Assembly: GCA_964020085.1 (NCBI GenBank) | Contig: OZ026604.1 | Location: 24,278,532 to 24,342,531, forward strand | DNA length: 64,000 nucleotides | Origin: Micromussa lordhowensis | Taxonomy: Eukaryota; Cnidaria; Anthozoa; Scleractinia; Lobophylliidae | Direction of reading: 5' to 3' | In this document: positions 49,801 through 62,820 of the stretch, piece by piece | Position numbering within the stretch: the stretch's first letter is position 1 | Layout of the letters: every line of letters starts with the position of its first letter | Notes under the pieces: model-generated | The model's input: the letters and a program-made list of their open reading frames with translations, nothing else | Databases searched by the model: none | What the model was told of the DNA's origin: nothing | Program-made: the position numbers and the translations under genes

Positions 49801-50786
49801 TTTCTGGCCTTCTTTTTGCAGTAGTTTGCCCTGGTCCCAACTTTACAGAATTTCAGAAAACGCGCGCTGGGGGTCCCCTTGGCAAATTTGACATAGCTCG
49901 GCTTCACGGGCACTTTAAGAGGCGCGGTTTGCAGCAAAATGTTCTGCTAGGTTGGCACTTTAACAAATCGTAGTTAGGACATGATGGCATTGGCACCAGG
50001 GTGTTTTTTCTGGCCTTCCTTTTGCAGTAGTTTGCCCTGGTCCCAACTTTGCAGAATTTCAGAAAACGCGCGCTGGGGGTCCCGTTGGCAAATTTGACAT
50101 AGCTCGGCTTCACGGGCACTTTAAGAGGCGCGGTTTGCAGCAAAATGTTCTGCTAGGTTGGCACTTCAAGGAAATTGTAGTTAGGACATGATGGCATTGG
50201 CGCCAAGGTGTTTTTTTTGGCCTTGTTTTTGTTGTAGTTTGCCCTGGTCCCAACTTTGCAGAATTTCAGAAAACGCGCGCTGGGGGTCCCCTTGGCAAAT
50301 TTGACATAGCTCGGCTTCACGGGCACTTTGAGAGGCGCGGTTTGCAGCAAAATGTTCTGCTAGGTAAGCACTTTAAGGAAATTCTAGTTAGGACATGATG
50401 GCATTGGCGCCGGGGTGTTTTTTCTGGCCTTTTTTTTGCAGTAGTTTGCCCTGGTCCCAACTTTGCAGAATTTCAGAAAACGCGCGCTGGGGGTTCCCTC
50501 GGCAAATTTGACATAGCTCGGCTTCACGGGCACTTTAAGAGGCGCGGTTTGCAGCAAAATGTTCTGCTAGGTGAGCACGTCAAGGAAATTTTAGTTAGGT
50601 CATGATGGCATTGGCGCCAGGGTGTTTTTTCTGGCCTTCTTTTTGCAGTAGTTTGCCCTGGTCCTAACTTTGCAGAATTTCAGAAAACGCGCGCTTGGGG
50701 TCCCCTTGGCAAATTTGACATAGCTCGGCTTCACGGGCACTTTAAGAGGCGCGGTTTGCAGCAAAATGTTCTGCTAGGTTGGCACT
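46856..50786 (-). repeat. Higher-order repeat, 19-monomer block, copy 2 (3931 bp)
   Basis: Near-identical copy of the previous block. Differences noticed: AATTGCAGTTAGG at about 47898 against AATTCTAGTTAGG at 43967; AAAACACGCCC at 48203 against AAAACGCGCCC at 44272; GGGGGTCCCC at 49250 against GGGAGTCCCC at 45319; and CTTTGAGAGGC at 50327. Very recent duplication, or assembly duplication of one locus. Confidence 0.93.
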
Positions 50787-53700
50787 TTAAGGAAGTTTTA
50801 GTTAGAACATGATGGCATTGGCGCCGGGGTGTTTTTTCTGGCCTTCTTTTTGCAGTAGTTTGCCCTGGTCCCAACTTTGCAGAATTTCAGAAAACGCGCG
50901 CTGGGGGTCCCCTTGGCAAATTTGACATAGCTCGGCTTCACGGGCACTTTAAGAGGCGCGGTTTGCAGCAAAATATTCTGCTAGGTTGGCCCTTCAAGGA
51001 AATCCTAGTTAGGACATGATGGCATTGGCGCCAGGGTGTTTTTTTCTGGCCTTCTTTTTGCAATAGTTTGCCCTGGTCCCAACTTTGCAGAATTTCAGAA
51101 AACGCGCGCTGGGGGTCCCCTTGGCAAATTTGACATAGCTCGGCTTCACGGGCACTTTAAGAGGCGCGGTTTGCAGCAAAATGTTCTGCTAGGTTGGCAC
51201 TTCAAGGAAATTGTAGTTAGGACATGATGGCATTTGCGCCAGGGTGTTTTTTCTGGCCTTCTTTTTGCAGTAGTTTGCCCTGGTCCCAACTTTGCAGAAT
51301 TTCAGAAAACGCGCGCTGGGGGTCCCCTTGGCAAATTTGACATAGCTCGGCTTCACGGGCACTTTAAGAGGCGCGGTTTGCAGCAAAATGTTCTGCTAGG
51401 TTGGCACTTTAAGGAAATTCGAGTTAGGACATGATGACATATGCGCCAGGGTGTTTTTTTTTGGCCTTCTTTTTGCAGTAGTTTGCCCTGGTCCCAACTT
51501 TGCAGAATTTAAGAAAACGCGCGCTGGGGGTCCCCTTGGCAAATTTGACATAGCTCGGCTTCACGGGCACTTTAAGAGGCGCGATTTTTAGCAAAATGTT
51601 CTGCTCAGTTGGCACTTTACGGAAATTATAGTTAGGACATGATGACATATGCGCCAAGGTGTTTTTTCTGGCCTTCTTTTTGCAGTAGTTTGCCCTGGTC
51701 CCAACTTTGCAGAATTTCAGAAAACGCGCGCTGGGGGTCCCCTTGGCAAATTTCTCATAGCTCGGCTTCACGGGCACTTTAAGAGGCGCGGTTTGCAGCA
51801 AAATGTTCTGCTAGGTTGGCACTTGAAGAAAATACTAGTTAGGACATGATGGCATTGGCGCCAGGGTGTTTTTTCTGGCCTTCTTTTTGCAGTAGTTTGC
51901 CTCGGTCCCAACTTTGCAGAATTTTAGAAAACGCGCGCTGGGGGTCCCCTTGGCAAATTTGACATAGCTCGGCTTCACGGGCACTTTAAGAGGCGCGGTT
52001 TGCAGCAAAATGTTCTGCTAGGTTGGCAGTTTAAGGAAATTGTAGCTAGGACATGATGGCATTGGTGCCAGGGTGTTTTTTCTGGCCTTCTTTTTGCAGT
52101 AGTTTGGCCTGGTCCCAACTTTGCAGAATTTCAGAAAACGCGCGCTGGGGGTCCCCTTGGCAAATTTGACATAGCTCGGCTTCACGGGCACTTTAAGAGG
52201 CGCGGTTTGCAGCAAAATGTTTTGCTAGGTTGGCACTTCAAGGAAATTTTAGTTAGGACATGATGGCATTGGCGCCAGGGTGTTTTTTCTGGCCTTCTTT
52301 TTGCAGTAGTTTGCTCTGGTCGCAACTTTGCAGAATTTCAGAAAACGCGCGCTGGGGGTCCCCTTGGCAAATTTGACATAGCTCGGCTTCACGGGCACTT
52401 TAAGACGCGCGGTTTGCAGCAAAATGTTCTGCTAGGTTGGCACTTCAAAGAAATTTTAAATAGGACATGATGGCATTGGCGCCAGGGTGTTTTTTCTGGC
52501 CTTCTTTTTGCAGTAGTTTGCCCTGGTCCCAACTTTGCAGAATTTCAGAAAACGCGCGCTGGGGGTCCCCTTGGCAAATTTGACATAGCTCGGCTTCACG
52601 GGCACTTTAAGAGGCGCGGTTTGCAGCAAAACGTTCTGCTAGGTTGGCACTTTAAGAAAATGTTAGTTAGGACATGATGGCATTTGCGCCAGGGTGTTTA
52701 TTCTGGCCTTCTTTTTGCAGTAGTTTGGCCTGGTTTCAACTTTGCAGAATTTCAGAAAACGCGCGCTGGGGGTCCCCTTTGCAAATTTGACATAGCTCGG
52801 CTTCACGGGCACTTTAAGAGGCGCGGTTTGCAGCAAAATGTTTTGCTAGGTTGGCACTTCAAGGAAATTGTAGTTAGGACATGATGGCATTGGCGCCAGG
52901 GTGTTTTTTCTGGCCTTTTTTTCGCAGTAGTTTGCCCTGGTCGCAACTTTGCAGAATTTCAGAAAACGCGCGCTGGGGGTCCCCTTGGCAAATTCGACAT
53001 AGCTCGGCTTCACAGGCACGTTAAGAGGCGCGGTTTGCAGCAAAATGTTCTGCTAGGTTGGCACTTCAAGGAAATTTTAAATAGGACATGATGACATTGG
53101 CGCCAGGGTGTTATTTCTGGCCTTCTTTTTGCAGTAGTTTGCCCTGGTCCTAACTATGCAGAATTTCAGAAAACGCGCGCTGGGGGTCCCCTTGGCAAAT
53201 TTGACATAGCTCGGCGTCACGGGCACTTTAAGAGGCGCGGTTTGCAGCAAAATATTCTGCTAGGTTGGCACTTCAAGGAAATTGTAGTTAGGACATGATG
53301 GCATTGGCGCCAGGGTGTTTTTTTCTGGCCTTCTTTTTGCAATAGTTTGCCCTGGTCCCAACTTTGCAGAATTTCAGAAAACGCGCGCTGGGGGTCCCCT
53401 TGGCAAATTTGACATAGCTCGGCTTCACGGGCACTTTAAGAGGCGCGGTTTGCAGCAAAATGTTCTGCTCAGTTGGCACTTTACGGAAATCATAGTTAGG
53501 ACATGATGACATATGCGCCAGGGTGTTTTTTCTGGCCTTCTTTTTGCAGTAGTTTGCCCTGGTCCCAACTTTGCAGAATTTCAGAAAACGCGCGCTGGGG
53601 GTCCCCTTGGCAAATTTGACATAGCTCGGCTTCACGGGCACTTTAAGAGGCGCAGTTTGCAGCAAAATGTTCTCCTAGATTGGCACTTTAAGGAAATCGT

Positions 53701-54130
53701 AGTTAGGACATGATGGCATTGGCGCCAGGGTGTTTTTTCTGGCCTTCTTTTTGCAGTAGTTTGCCCTGGTCCCAACTTTGCAGAATTTCAGAAAACGCGC
53801 GCTGGGGGTCCCCTTGGCAAATTTGACATAGCTCGGCTTCACGGGCACTTTAAGAGGCGCGGTTTGCAGCAAAATGTTCTGCTAGGTTGGCACTTCAAGG
53901 AAATTGTAGTTAGGACATGATGACATTTGCGCCAGGGTGTTTTTTCTGGCCTTCTTTTTGCAGTAGTTTGCCCTGGTCCCAACTTTGCAGAATTTCAGAA
54001 AACGCGCGCTGGGGTCCCCTTGGCAAATTTCTCATAGCTCGGCTTCACGGGCACTTTAAGAGGCGCGGTTTGCAGCAAAATGTTCTGCTAGGTTGGCACT
54101 TTAAGAAAATACTAGTTAGAACATGATGGC
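50787..54130 (-). repeat. Long-range higher-order repeat, about 42 monomers, copy 1
   Basis: Units in this stretch recur 8694 bp (exactly 42 x 207) downstream: 51424/60118, 51649/60343, 52018/60712, 52846/61540, 53288/61982, 53513/62207. Marks include GCGATTTTTAGC, CTGCTCAGTTGG, TTGCCTCGGTCCC, GCAGTTTAAGG with GTAGCTAGG, AAACGTTCTGC, CACAGGCACGTTAAG and GGCGTCACGGG. Confidence 0.85.
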
Positions 54131-57100
54131 ATTGGTGCCAGGGTGTTTTTTCTGGCCTTCTTTTTGCAGTAGTTTGGCCTGGTCCCAACTTTGCAGAATT
54201 TCAGAAAACGCGCGCTTGGGGTCCCCTTGGCAAATTTGACATAGCTCGGCTTCACGGGCACTTTAAGAGGCGCAGTTTGCAGCAAAATGTTTTGCTAGGT
54301 TGGCACTTCAAGGAAATTTTAGTTAGGACATGATGGCATTGGCGCCAGGGTGTTTTTTCTGGCCTTCTTTTTGCAGTAGTTTGCTCTGGTCGCAACTTTG
54401 CAGAATTTCAGAAAACGCGCGCTGGGGGTCCCCTTGGCAAATTTGACATAGCTCGGCTTCACGGGCACTTTAAGAGGCGCGGTTTGCAGCAAAATGTTCT
54501 GCTAGGTTGGCACTTCAAAGAAATTTTAAATAGGACATGATGGCATTGGCGCCAGGGTGTTTTTTCTGGCCTTCTTTTTGCAGTAGTTTGCTCTGGTCCC
54601 AACTTTGCAGAATTTCAGAAAACGCGCGCTGGGGGTCCCCTTGGCAAATTTGACATAGCTCGGCTTCACGGGCACTTTAAGAGGCGCGGTTTGCAGCAAA
54701 ACGTTCTGCTAGGTTGGCACTTTAAGAAAATGTTAGTTAGGACATGATGGCATTGGCGCCAGGGTGTTTATTCTGGCCTTCTTTTTGCAGTTGTTTGGCC
54801 TGGTTTCAACTTTGCAGAATTTCAGAAAACGCTTGCTGGGGGTCCCCTTGGCAAATTTGACATAGCTCGGCTTCACGGGCACTTTAAGAGGCGCGGTTTG
54901 CAGCAAAATGTTTTGCTAGGTTGGCACTTCAAGGAAATTGTAGTTAGGACATGATGGCATTGGCGCCAGGGTGTTTTCTCTGGCCTTCTTTTTGCAGTAG
55001 TTTGCCCTGGTCCCAACTTTGCAGAATTTCAGAAAACGCGCGCTGGGGGTCCCCTTGGCAAATTTGACATAGCTCGGCTTCACGGGCACTTTAAGAGGCG
55101 CGATTTGCAGCAAAATGTTGTGCTAGGTGGCACTTTAAGGAAATTTTAGTTAGAACATGATGGCATTGGCGCCAGGGTGTTTTTTCTGGCCTTCTTTTTG
55201 CAGTAGTTTGCCCTGGTCCCAACTTTGCAGAATTTCAGAAAACGCGCGCTGGGGGTCCCGTTGGCAAATTTGACATAGCTCGGCTTCACGGGCACTTTAA
55301 GAGGCGCGGTTTGCAGCAAAATGTTCTGCTAGGTTGGCACTTCAAGGAAATTGTAGTTAGGACATGATGGCATTGGCGCCAAGGTGTTTTTTTTGGCCTT
55401 GTTTTTGTTGTAGTTTGCCCTGGTCCCAACTTTGCAGAATTTCAGAAAACGCGCGCTGGGGGTCCCCTTGGCAAATTTGACATAGCTCGGCTTCACGGGC
55501 ACTTTAAGAGGCGCGGTTTGCAGCAAAATGTTCTGCTAGGTAAGCACTTTAAGGAAATCCTAGTTAGGACATGATGGCATTGGCGCCGGGGTGGTTTTTC
55601 TGGCCTTTTTTTTGCAGTAGTTTGCCCTGGTCCCAACTTTGCAGAATTTCAGAAAACGCGCGCTGGGGGTTCCCTCGGCAAATTTGACATAGCTCGGCTT
55701 CACGGGCACTTTAAGAGGCGCGGTTTGCAGCAAAATGTTCTGCTAGGTGGGCACGTCAAGGAAATTTTAGTTAGGTCATGATGGCATTGGCGCCAGGGTG
55801 TTTTTTCTGGCCTTCTTTTTGCAGTAGTTTGCCCTGGTCCTAACTTTGCAGAATTTCAGAAAACGCGCGCTTGGGGTCCCCTTGGCAAATTTGACATAGC
55901 TCGGCTTCACGGGCACTTTAAGAGGCGCGGTTTGCAGCAAAATGTTCTGCTAGGTTGGCACTTTAAGGAAGTTTTAGTTAGGACATGATGGCATTGGCGC
56001 CAGGGTGTTTTTTCTGGCCTTCTTTTTGCAGTAGTTTGCCCTGGTCCCAACTTTGCAGAATTTCAGAAAACGCGCGCTTGGGGTCCCCTTGGCAAATTTG
56101 ACATAGCTCGGCTTCACGGGCACTTTAAGAGGCGCGGTTTGCAGCAAAATGTTCTGCTAGGTTGGCACTTTAAGGAAGTTTTAGTTAGGACATGATGGCA
56201 TTGGCGCCAGGGTGTTTTTTCTGGCCTTCTCTTTGCAGTAGTTTGCCCTGGTCCCAACTTTGCAGAATTTCAGAAAACGCGCGCTGGGGGTCCCCTTGGC
56301 AAATTTGACATAGCTCGGCTTCACGGGCACTTTAAGAGGCGCGGTTTGCAGCAAAATATTCTGCTAGGTTGGCCCTTCAAGGAAATCCTAGTTACGACAT
56401 GATGGCATTGGCGCCAGGGTGTTTTTTTCTGGCCTTCTTTTTGCAATAGTTTGCCCTGGTCCCAACTTTGCAGAATTTCAGAAAACGCGCGCTGGGGGTC
56501 CCCTTGGCAAATTTGACATAGCTCGGCTTCACGGGCACTTTAAGAGGCGCGGTTTGCAGCAAAATGTTCTGCTAGGTTGGCACTTCAAGGAAATTGTAGT
56601 TAGGACATGATGGCATTTGCGCCAGGGTGTTTTTTCTGGCCTTCTTTTTGCAGTAGTTTGCCCTGGTCCCAACTTTGCAGAATTTCAGAAAACGCGCGCT
56701 GGGGGTCCCCTTGGCAAATTTGACATAGCTCGGCTTCACGGGCACTTTAAGAGGCGCGGTTTGCAGCAAAATGTTCTGCTAGGTTGGCACTTTAAGGAAA
56801 TTTTAGTTAGGACATGATGACATATGCGCCAGGGTGTTTTTTTTGGCCTTCTTTTTGCAGTAGTTTGCCCTGGTCCCAACTTTGCAGAATTTAAGAAAAC
56901 GCGCGCTGGGGGTCCCCTTGGCAAATTTGACATAGCTCGGCTTCACGGGCACTTTAAGAGGCGCGGTTTGCAGCAAAATGTTCTGCTAGGTTGGCACTTC
57001 AAGGAAATTGTAGTTAGGACATGATGACATTTGCGCCAGGGTGTTTTTTCTGGCCTTCTTTTTGCAGTAGTTTGCCCTGGTCCCAACTTTGCAGAATTTC

Positions 57101-58640
57101 AGAAAACGCGCGCTGGGGTCCCCTTGGCAAATTTCTCATAGCTCGGCTTCACGGGCACTTTAAGAGGCGCGGTTTGCAGCAAAATGTTCTGCTAGGTTGG
57201 CACTTCAAGAAAATACTAGTTAGAACATGATGGCATTGGTGCCAGGGTGTTTTTTCTGGCCTTCTTTTTGCAGTAGTTTGGCCTGGTCCCAACTTTGCAG
57301 AATTTCAGAAAACGCGCGCTTGGGGTCCCCTTGGCAAATTTGACATAGCTCGGCTTCACGGGCACTTTAAGAGGCGCAGTTTGCAGCAAAATGTTTTGCT
57401 AGGTTGGCACTTCAAGGAAATTTTAGTTAGGACATGATGGCATTGGCGCCAGGGTGTTTTTTCTGGCCTTCTTTTTGCAGTAGTTTGCTCTGGTCGCAAC
57501 TTTGCAGAATTTCAGAAAACGCGCGCTGGGGGTCCCCTTGGCAAATTTGACATAGCTCGGCTTCACGGGCACTTTAAGAGGCGCGGTTTGCAGCAAAATG
57601 TTCTGCTAGGTTGGCACTTCAAAGAAATTTTAAATAGGACATGATGGCATTGGCGCCAGGGTGTTTTTTCTGGCCTTCTTTTTGCAGTAGTTTGCTCTGG
57701 TCCCAACTTTGCAGAATTTCAGAAAACGCGCGCTGGGGGTCCCCTTGGCAAATTTGACATAGCTCGGCTTCACGGGCACTTTAAGAGGCGCGGTTTGCAG
57801 CAAAACGTTCTGCTAGGTTGGCACTTTAAGAAAATGTTAGTTAGGACATGATGGCATTGGCGCCAGGGTGTTTATTCTGGCCTTCTTTTTGCAGTTGTTT
57901 GGCCTGGTTTCAACTTTGCAGAATTTCAGAAAACGCTTGCTGGGGGTCCCCTTGGCAAATTTGACATAGCTCGGCTTCACGGGCACTTTAAGAGGCGCGG
58001 TTTGCAGCAAAATGTTTTGCTAGGTTGGCACTTCAAGGAAATTGTAGTTAGGACATGATGGCATTGGCGCCAGGGTGTTTTTTCTGGCCTTTTTTTCGCA
58101 GTAGTTTGCCCTGGTCGCAACTTTGCAGAATTTCAGAAAACGCGCGCTGGGGGTCCCCTTGGCAAATTCGACATAGCTCGGCTTCACAGGCACGTTAAGA
58201 GGCGCGGTTTGCAGCAAAATGTTCTGCTAGGTTGGCACTTTAAGGAAATGGTAGTTACGACATGATGGCATTGGCGCCGGGGTGTTTTTTCTGGCCTTCT
58301 TTTTGCAGTAGTTTGCCCTGGTCCCAACTTTGCAGAATTTCAGAAAACGCGCGCTGGGGGTCCGCTTGGCAAATTTTACATAGCTCGGCTTCACGGGCAC
58401 TTTAAGAGGCGCGGTTTGCAGCAAAATGTTCTACTAGGTTGGCACTTTAAGGAAATTTTAGTTAGGACATGATGGCATTGGCGCCAGGGTGATTTTTCTG
58501 GCCTTCTTTTTGCAGTAGTTTGCCCTGGTCCCAACTTTGCAGAATTTCAGAAAACGCGCGCTGGGGGTCCCCTTGGCAAATTTGACATAGCTCGGCTTCA
58601 CGGGCACTTTAAGAGGCGCGATTTGCAGCAAAATGTTGTG
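53880..58640 (-). repeat. Overlapping higher-order repeats of 15 to 17 monomers
   Basis: Two overlapping copy relations are seen. Units from 53880 to about 54910 match 56984 to about 58010 at offset 3104 (15 units less one base), sharing the GCGCGCTGGGGTCCCC unit, short by two G. Units from 55103 to about 55970 match 58621 to about 59490 at offset 3518 (17 units less one). From about 56200 the offset becomes 3311, because copy 1 carries one more AAGGAAGTTTTAG unit (55969 and 56176) than copy 2 (59470). This is a visible single-monomer gain or loss. Confidence 0.82.
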
Positions 58641-59479
58641 CTAGGTGGCACTTTAAGGAAATTTTAGTTAGAACATGATGGCATTGGCGCCAGGGTGTTT
58701 TTTCTGGCCTTCTTTTTGCAGTAGTTTGCCCTGGTCCCAACTTTGCAGAATTTCAGAAAACGCGCGCTGGGGGTCCCGTTGGCAAATTTGACATAGCTCG
58801 GCTTCACGGGCACTTTAAGAGGCGCGGTTTGCAGCAAAATGTTCTGCTAGGTTGGCACTTCAAGGAAATTGTAGTTAGGACATGATGGCATTGGCGCCAA
58901 GGTGTTTTTTTTGGCCTTGTTTTTGTTGTAGTTTGCCCTGGTCCCAACTTTGCAGAATTTCAGAAAACGCGCGCTGGGGGTCCCCTTGGCAAATTTGACA
59001 TAGCTCGGCTTCACGGGCACTTTAAGAGGCGCGGTTTGCAGCAAAATGTTCTGCTAGGTAAGCACTTTAAGGAAATCCTAGTTAGGACATGATGGCATTG
59101 GCGCCGGGGTGGTTTTTCTGGCCTTTTTTTTGCAGTAGTTTGCCCTGGTCCCAACTTTGCAGAATTTCAGAAAACGCGCGCTGGGGGTTCCCTCGGCAAA
59201 TTTGACATAGCTCGGCTTCACGGGCACTTTAAGAGGCGCGGTTTGCAGCAAAATGTTCTGCTAGGTGGGCACGTCAAGGAAATTTTAGTTAGGTCATGAT
59301 GGCATTGGCGCCAGGGTGTTTTTTCTGGCCTTCTTTTTGCAGTAGTTTGCCCTGGTCCTAACTTTGCAGAATTTCAGAAAACGCGCGCTTGGGGTCCCCT
59401 TGGCAAATTTGACATAGCTCGGCTTCACGGGCACTTTAAGAGGCGCGGTTTGCAGCAAAATGTTCTGCTAGGTTGGCAC

Positions 59480-62400
59480 TTTAAGGAAGTTTTAGTTAGG
59501 ACATGATGGCATTGGCGCCAGGGTGTTTTTTCTGGCCTTCTCTTTGCAGTAGTTTGCCCTGGTCCCAACTTTGCAGAATTTCAGAAAACGCGCGCTGGGG
59601 GTCCCCTTGGCAAATTTGACATAGCTCGGCTTCACGGGCACTTTAAGAGGCGCGGTTTGCAGCAAAATATTCTGCTAGGTTGGCCCTTCAAGGAAATCCT
59701 AGTTACGACATGATGGCATTGGCGCCAGGGTGTTTTTTTCTGGCCTTCTTTTTGCAATAGTTTGCCCTGGTCCCAACTTTGCAGAATTTCAGAAAACGCG
59801 CGCTGGGGGTCCCCTTGGCAAATTTGACATAGCTCGGCTTCACGGGCACTTTAAGAGGCGCGGTTTGCAGCAAAATGTTCTGCTAGGTTGGCACTTCAAG
59901 GAAATTGTAGTTAGGACATGATGGCATTTGCGCCAGGGTGTTTTTTCTGGCCTTCTTTTTGCAGTAGTTTGCCCTGGTCCCAACTTTGCAGAATTTCAGA
60001 AAACGCGCGCTGGGGGTCCCCTTGGCAAATTTGACATAGCTCGGCTTCACGGGCACTTTAAGAGGCGCGGTTTGCAGCAAAATGTTCTGCTAGGTTGGCA
60101 CTTTAAGGAAATTTTAGTTAGGACATGATGACATATGCGCCAGGGTGTTTTTTTTTGGCCTTCTTTTTGCAGTAGTTTGCCCTGGTCCCAACTTTGCAGA
60201 ATTTAAGAAAACGCGCGCTGGGGGTCCCCTTGGCAAATTTGACATAGCTCGGCTTCACGGGCACTTTAAGAGGCGCGATTTTTAGCAAAATGTTCTGCTC
60301 AGTTGGCACTTTACGGAAATCATAGTTAGGACATGATGACATATGCGCCAGGGTGTTTTTTCTGGCCTTCTTTTTGCAGTAGTTTGCCCTGGTCCCAACT
60401 TTGCAGAATTTCAGAAAACGCGCGCTGGGGGTCCCCTTGGCAAATTTCTCATAGCTCGGCTTCACGGGCACTTTAAGAGGCGCGGTTTGCAGCAAAATGT
60501 TCTGCTAGGTTGGCACTTCAAGAAAACACTAGTTAGGACATGATGGCATTGGCGCCAGGGTGTTTTTTCTGGCCTTCTTTTTGCAGTAGTTTGCCTCGGT
60601 CCCAACTTTGCAGAATTTTAGAAAACGCGCGCTGGGGGTCCCCTTGGCAAATTTGACATAGCTCGGCTTCACGGGCACTTTAAGAGGCGCGGTTTGCAGC
60701 AAAATGTTCTGCTAGGTTGGCAGTTTAAGGAAATTGTAGCTAGGACATGATGGCATTGGTGCCAGGGTGTTTTTTCTGGCCTTCTTTTTGCAGTAGTTTT
60801 GCCTGGTCCCAACTTTGCAGAATTTCAGAAAACGCGCGCTGGGGGTCCCCTTGGCAAATTTGACATAGCTCGGCTTCACGGGCACTTTAAGAGGCGCGGT
60901 TTGCAGCAAAATGTTCTGCTAGGTTGGCACTTCAAGGAAATTTTAGTTAGGACATGATGGCATTGGCGCCAGGGTGTTTTTTCTGGCCTTCTTTTTGCAG
61001 TAGTTTGCTCTGGTCGCAACTTTGCAGAATTTCAGAAAACGCGCGCTGGGGGTCCCCTTGGCAAATTTGACATAGCTCGGCTTCACGGGCACTTTAAGAC
61101 GCGCGGTTTGCAGCAAAATGTTCTGCTAGGTTGGCACTTCAAAGAAATTTTAAATAGGACATGATGGCATTGGCGCTAGGGTGTTTTTTCTGGCCTTCTT
61201 TTTGCAGTAGTTTGCCCTGGTCCCAACTTTGCAGAATTTCAGAAAACGCGCGCTGGGGGTCCCCTTGGCAAATTTGACATAGCTCGGCTTCACGGGCACT
61301 TTAAGAGGCGCGGTTTGCAGCAAAACGTTCTGCTAGGTTGGCACTTTAAGAAAATGTTAGTTAGGACATGATGGCATTGGCGCCAGGGTGTTTATTCTGG
61401 CCTTCTTTTTGCAGTAGTTTGGCCTGGTTTCAACTTTGCAGAATTTCAGAAAACGCTTGCTGGGGGTCCCCTTGGCAAATTTGACATAGCTCGGCTTCAC
61501 GGGCACTTTAAGAGGCGCGGTTTGCAGCAAAATGTTTTGCTAGGTTGGCACTTCAAGGAAATTGTAGTTAGGACATGATGGCATTGGCGCCAGGGTGTTT
61601 TTTCTGGCCTTTTTTTCGCAGTAGTTTGCCCTGGTCGCAACTTTGCAGAATTTCAGAAAACGCGCGCTGGGGGTCCCCTTGGCAAATTCGACATAGCTCG
61701 GCTTCACAGGCACGTTAAGAGGCGCGGTTTGCAGCAAAATGTTCTGCTAGGTTGGCACTTCAAGGAAATTTTAAATAGGACATGATGACATTGGCGCCAG
61801 GGTGTTATTTCTGGCCTTCTTTTTGCAGTAGTTTGCCCTGGTCCTAACTATGCAGAATTTCAGAAAACGCGCGCTGGGGGTCCCCTTGGCAAATTTGACA
61901 TAGCTCGGCGTCACGGGCACTTTAAGAGGCGCGGTTTGCAGCAAAATATTCTGCTAGGTTGGCACTTCAAGGAAATTGTAGTTAGGACATGATGGCATTG
62001 GCGCCAGGGTGTTTTTTTCTGGCCTTCTTTTTGCAATAGTTTGCCCTGGTCCCAACTTTGCAGAATTTCAGAAAACGCGCGCTGGGGGTCCCCTTGGCAA
62101 ATTTGACATAGCTCGGCTTCACGGGCACTTTAAGAGGCGCGGTTTGCAGCAAAATGTTCTGCTCAGTTGGCACTTTACGGAAATCATAGTTAGGAGATGA
62201 TGACATATGCGCCAGGGTGTTTTTTCTGGCCTTCCTTTTGCAGTAGTTTGCCCTGGTCCCAACTTTGCAGAATTTCAGAAAACGCGCGCTGGGGGTCCCC
62301 TTGGCAAATTTGACATAGCTCGGCTTCACGGGCACTTTAAGAGGCGCAGTTTGCAGCAAAATGTTCTCCTAGATTGGCACTTTAAGGAAATCCTAGTTAG

Positions 62401-62820
62401 GACATGATGGCATTGGCGCCAGGGTGTTTTTTCTGGCCTTCTTTTTGCAGTAGTTTGCCCTGGTCCCAACTTTGCAGAATTTCAGAAAACGCGCGCTGGG
62501 GGTCCCCTTGGCAAATTTGACATAGCTCGGCTTCACGGGCACTTTAAGAGGCGCGGTTTGCAGCAAAATGTTCTGCTAGGTTGGCACTTTAAGGAAATTG
62601 TAGTTAGGACATGATGGCATTTGCGCCAGGGTGTTTTTTCTGGCCTTCTTTTTGCAGTAGTTTGCCCTGGTCCCAACTTTGCAGAATTTCAGAAAACGCG
62701 CGCTGGGGGTCCCCTTGGCAAATTTCTCATAGCTCGGCTTCCCGGGCACTTTAAGAGGCGCAGTTTGCAGCAAAATGTTCTGCTAGGTTGGCACTTTAAG
62801 GAAATTTTAGTAACAACATG
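59480..62820 (-). repeat. Long-range higher-order repeat, about 42 monomers, copy 2
   Basis: Second copy of the 8694-bp relation, nearly identical between about 59.9 and 62.5 kb. Differences seen include GTAGTTTTGCCTGG at about 60795 against GTAGTTTGGCCTGG, GGCGCTAGGG at about 61172, and GGAGATGATG at about 62192. Past about 62.8 kb the register shifts by one monomer. Confidence 0.85.
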
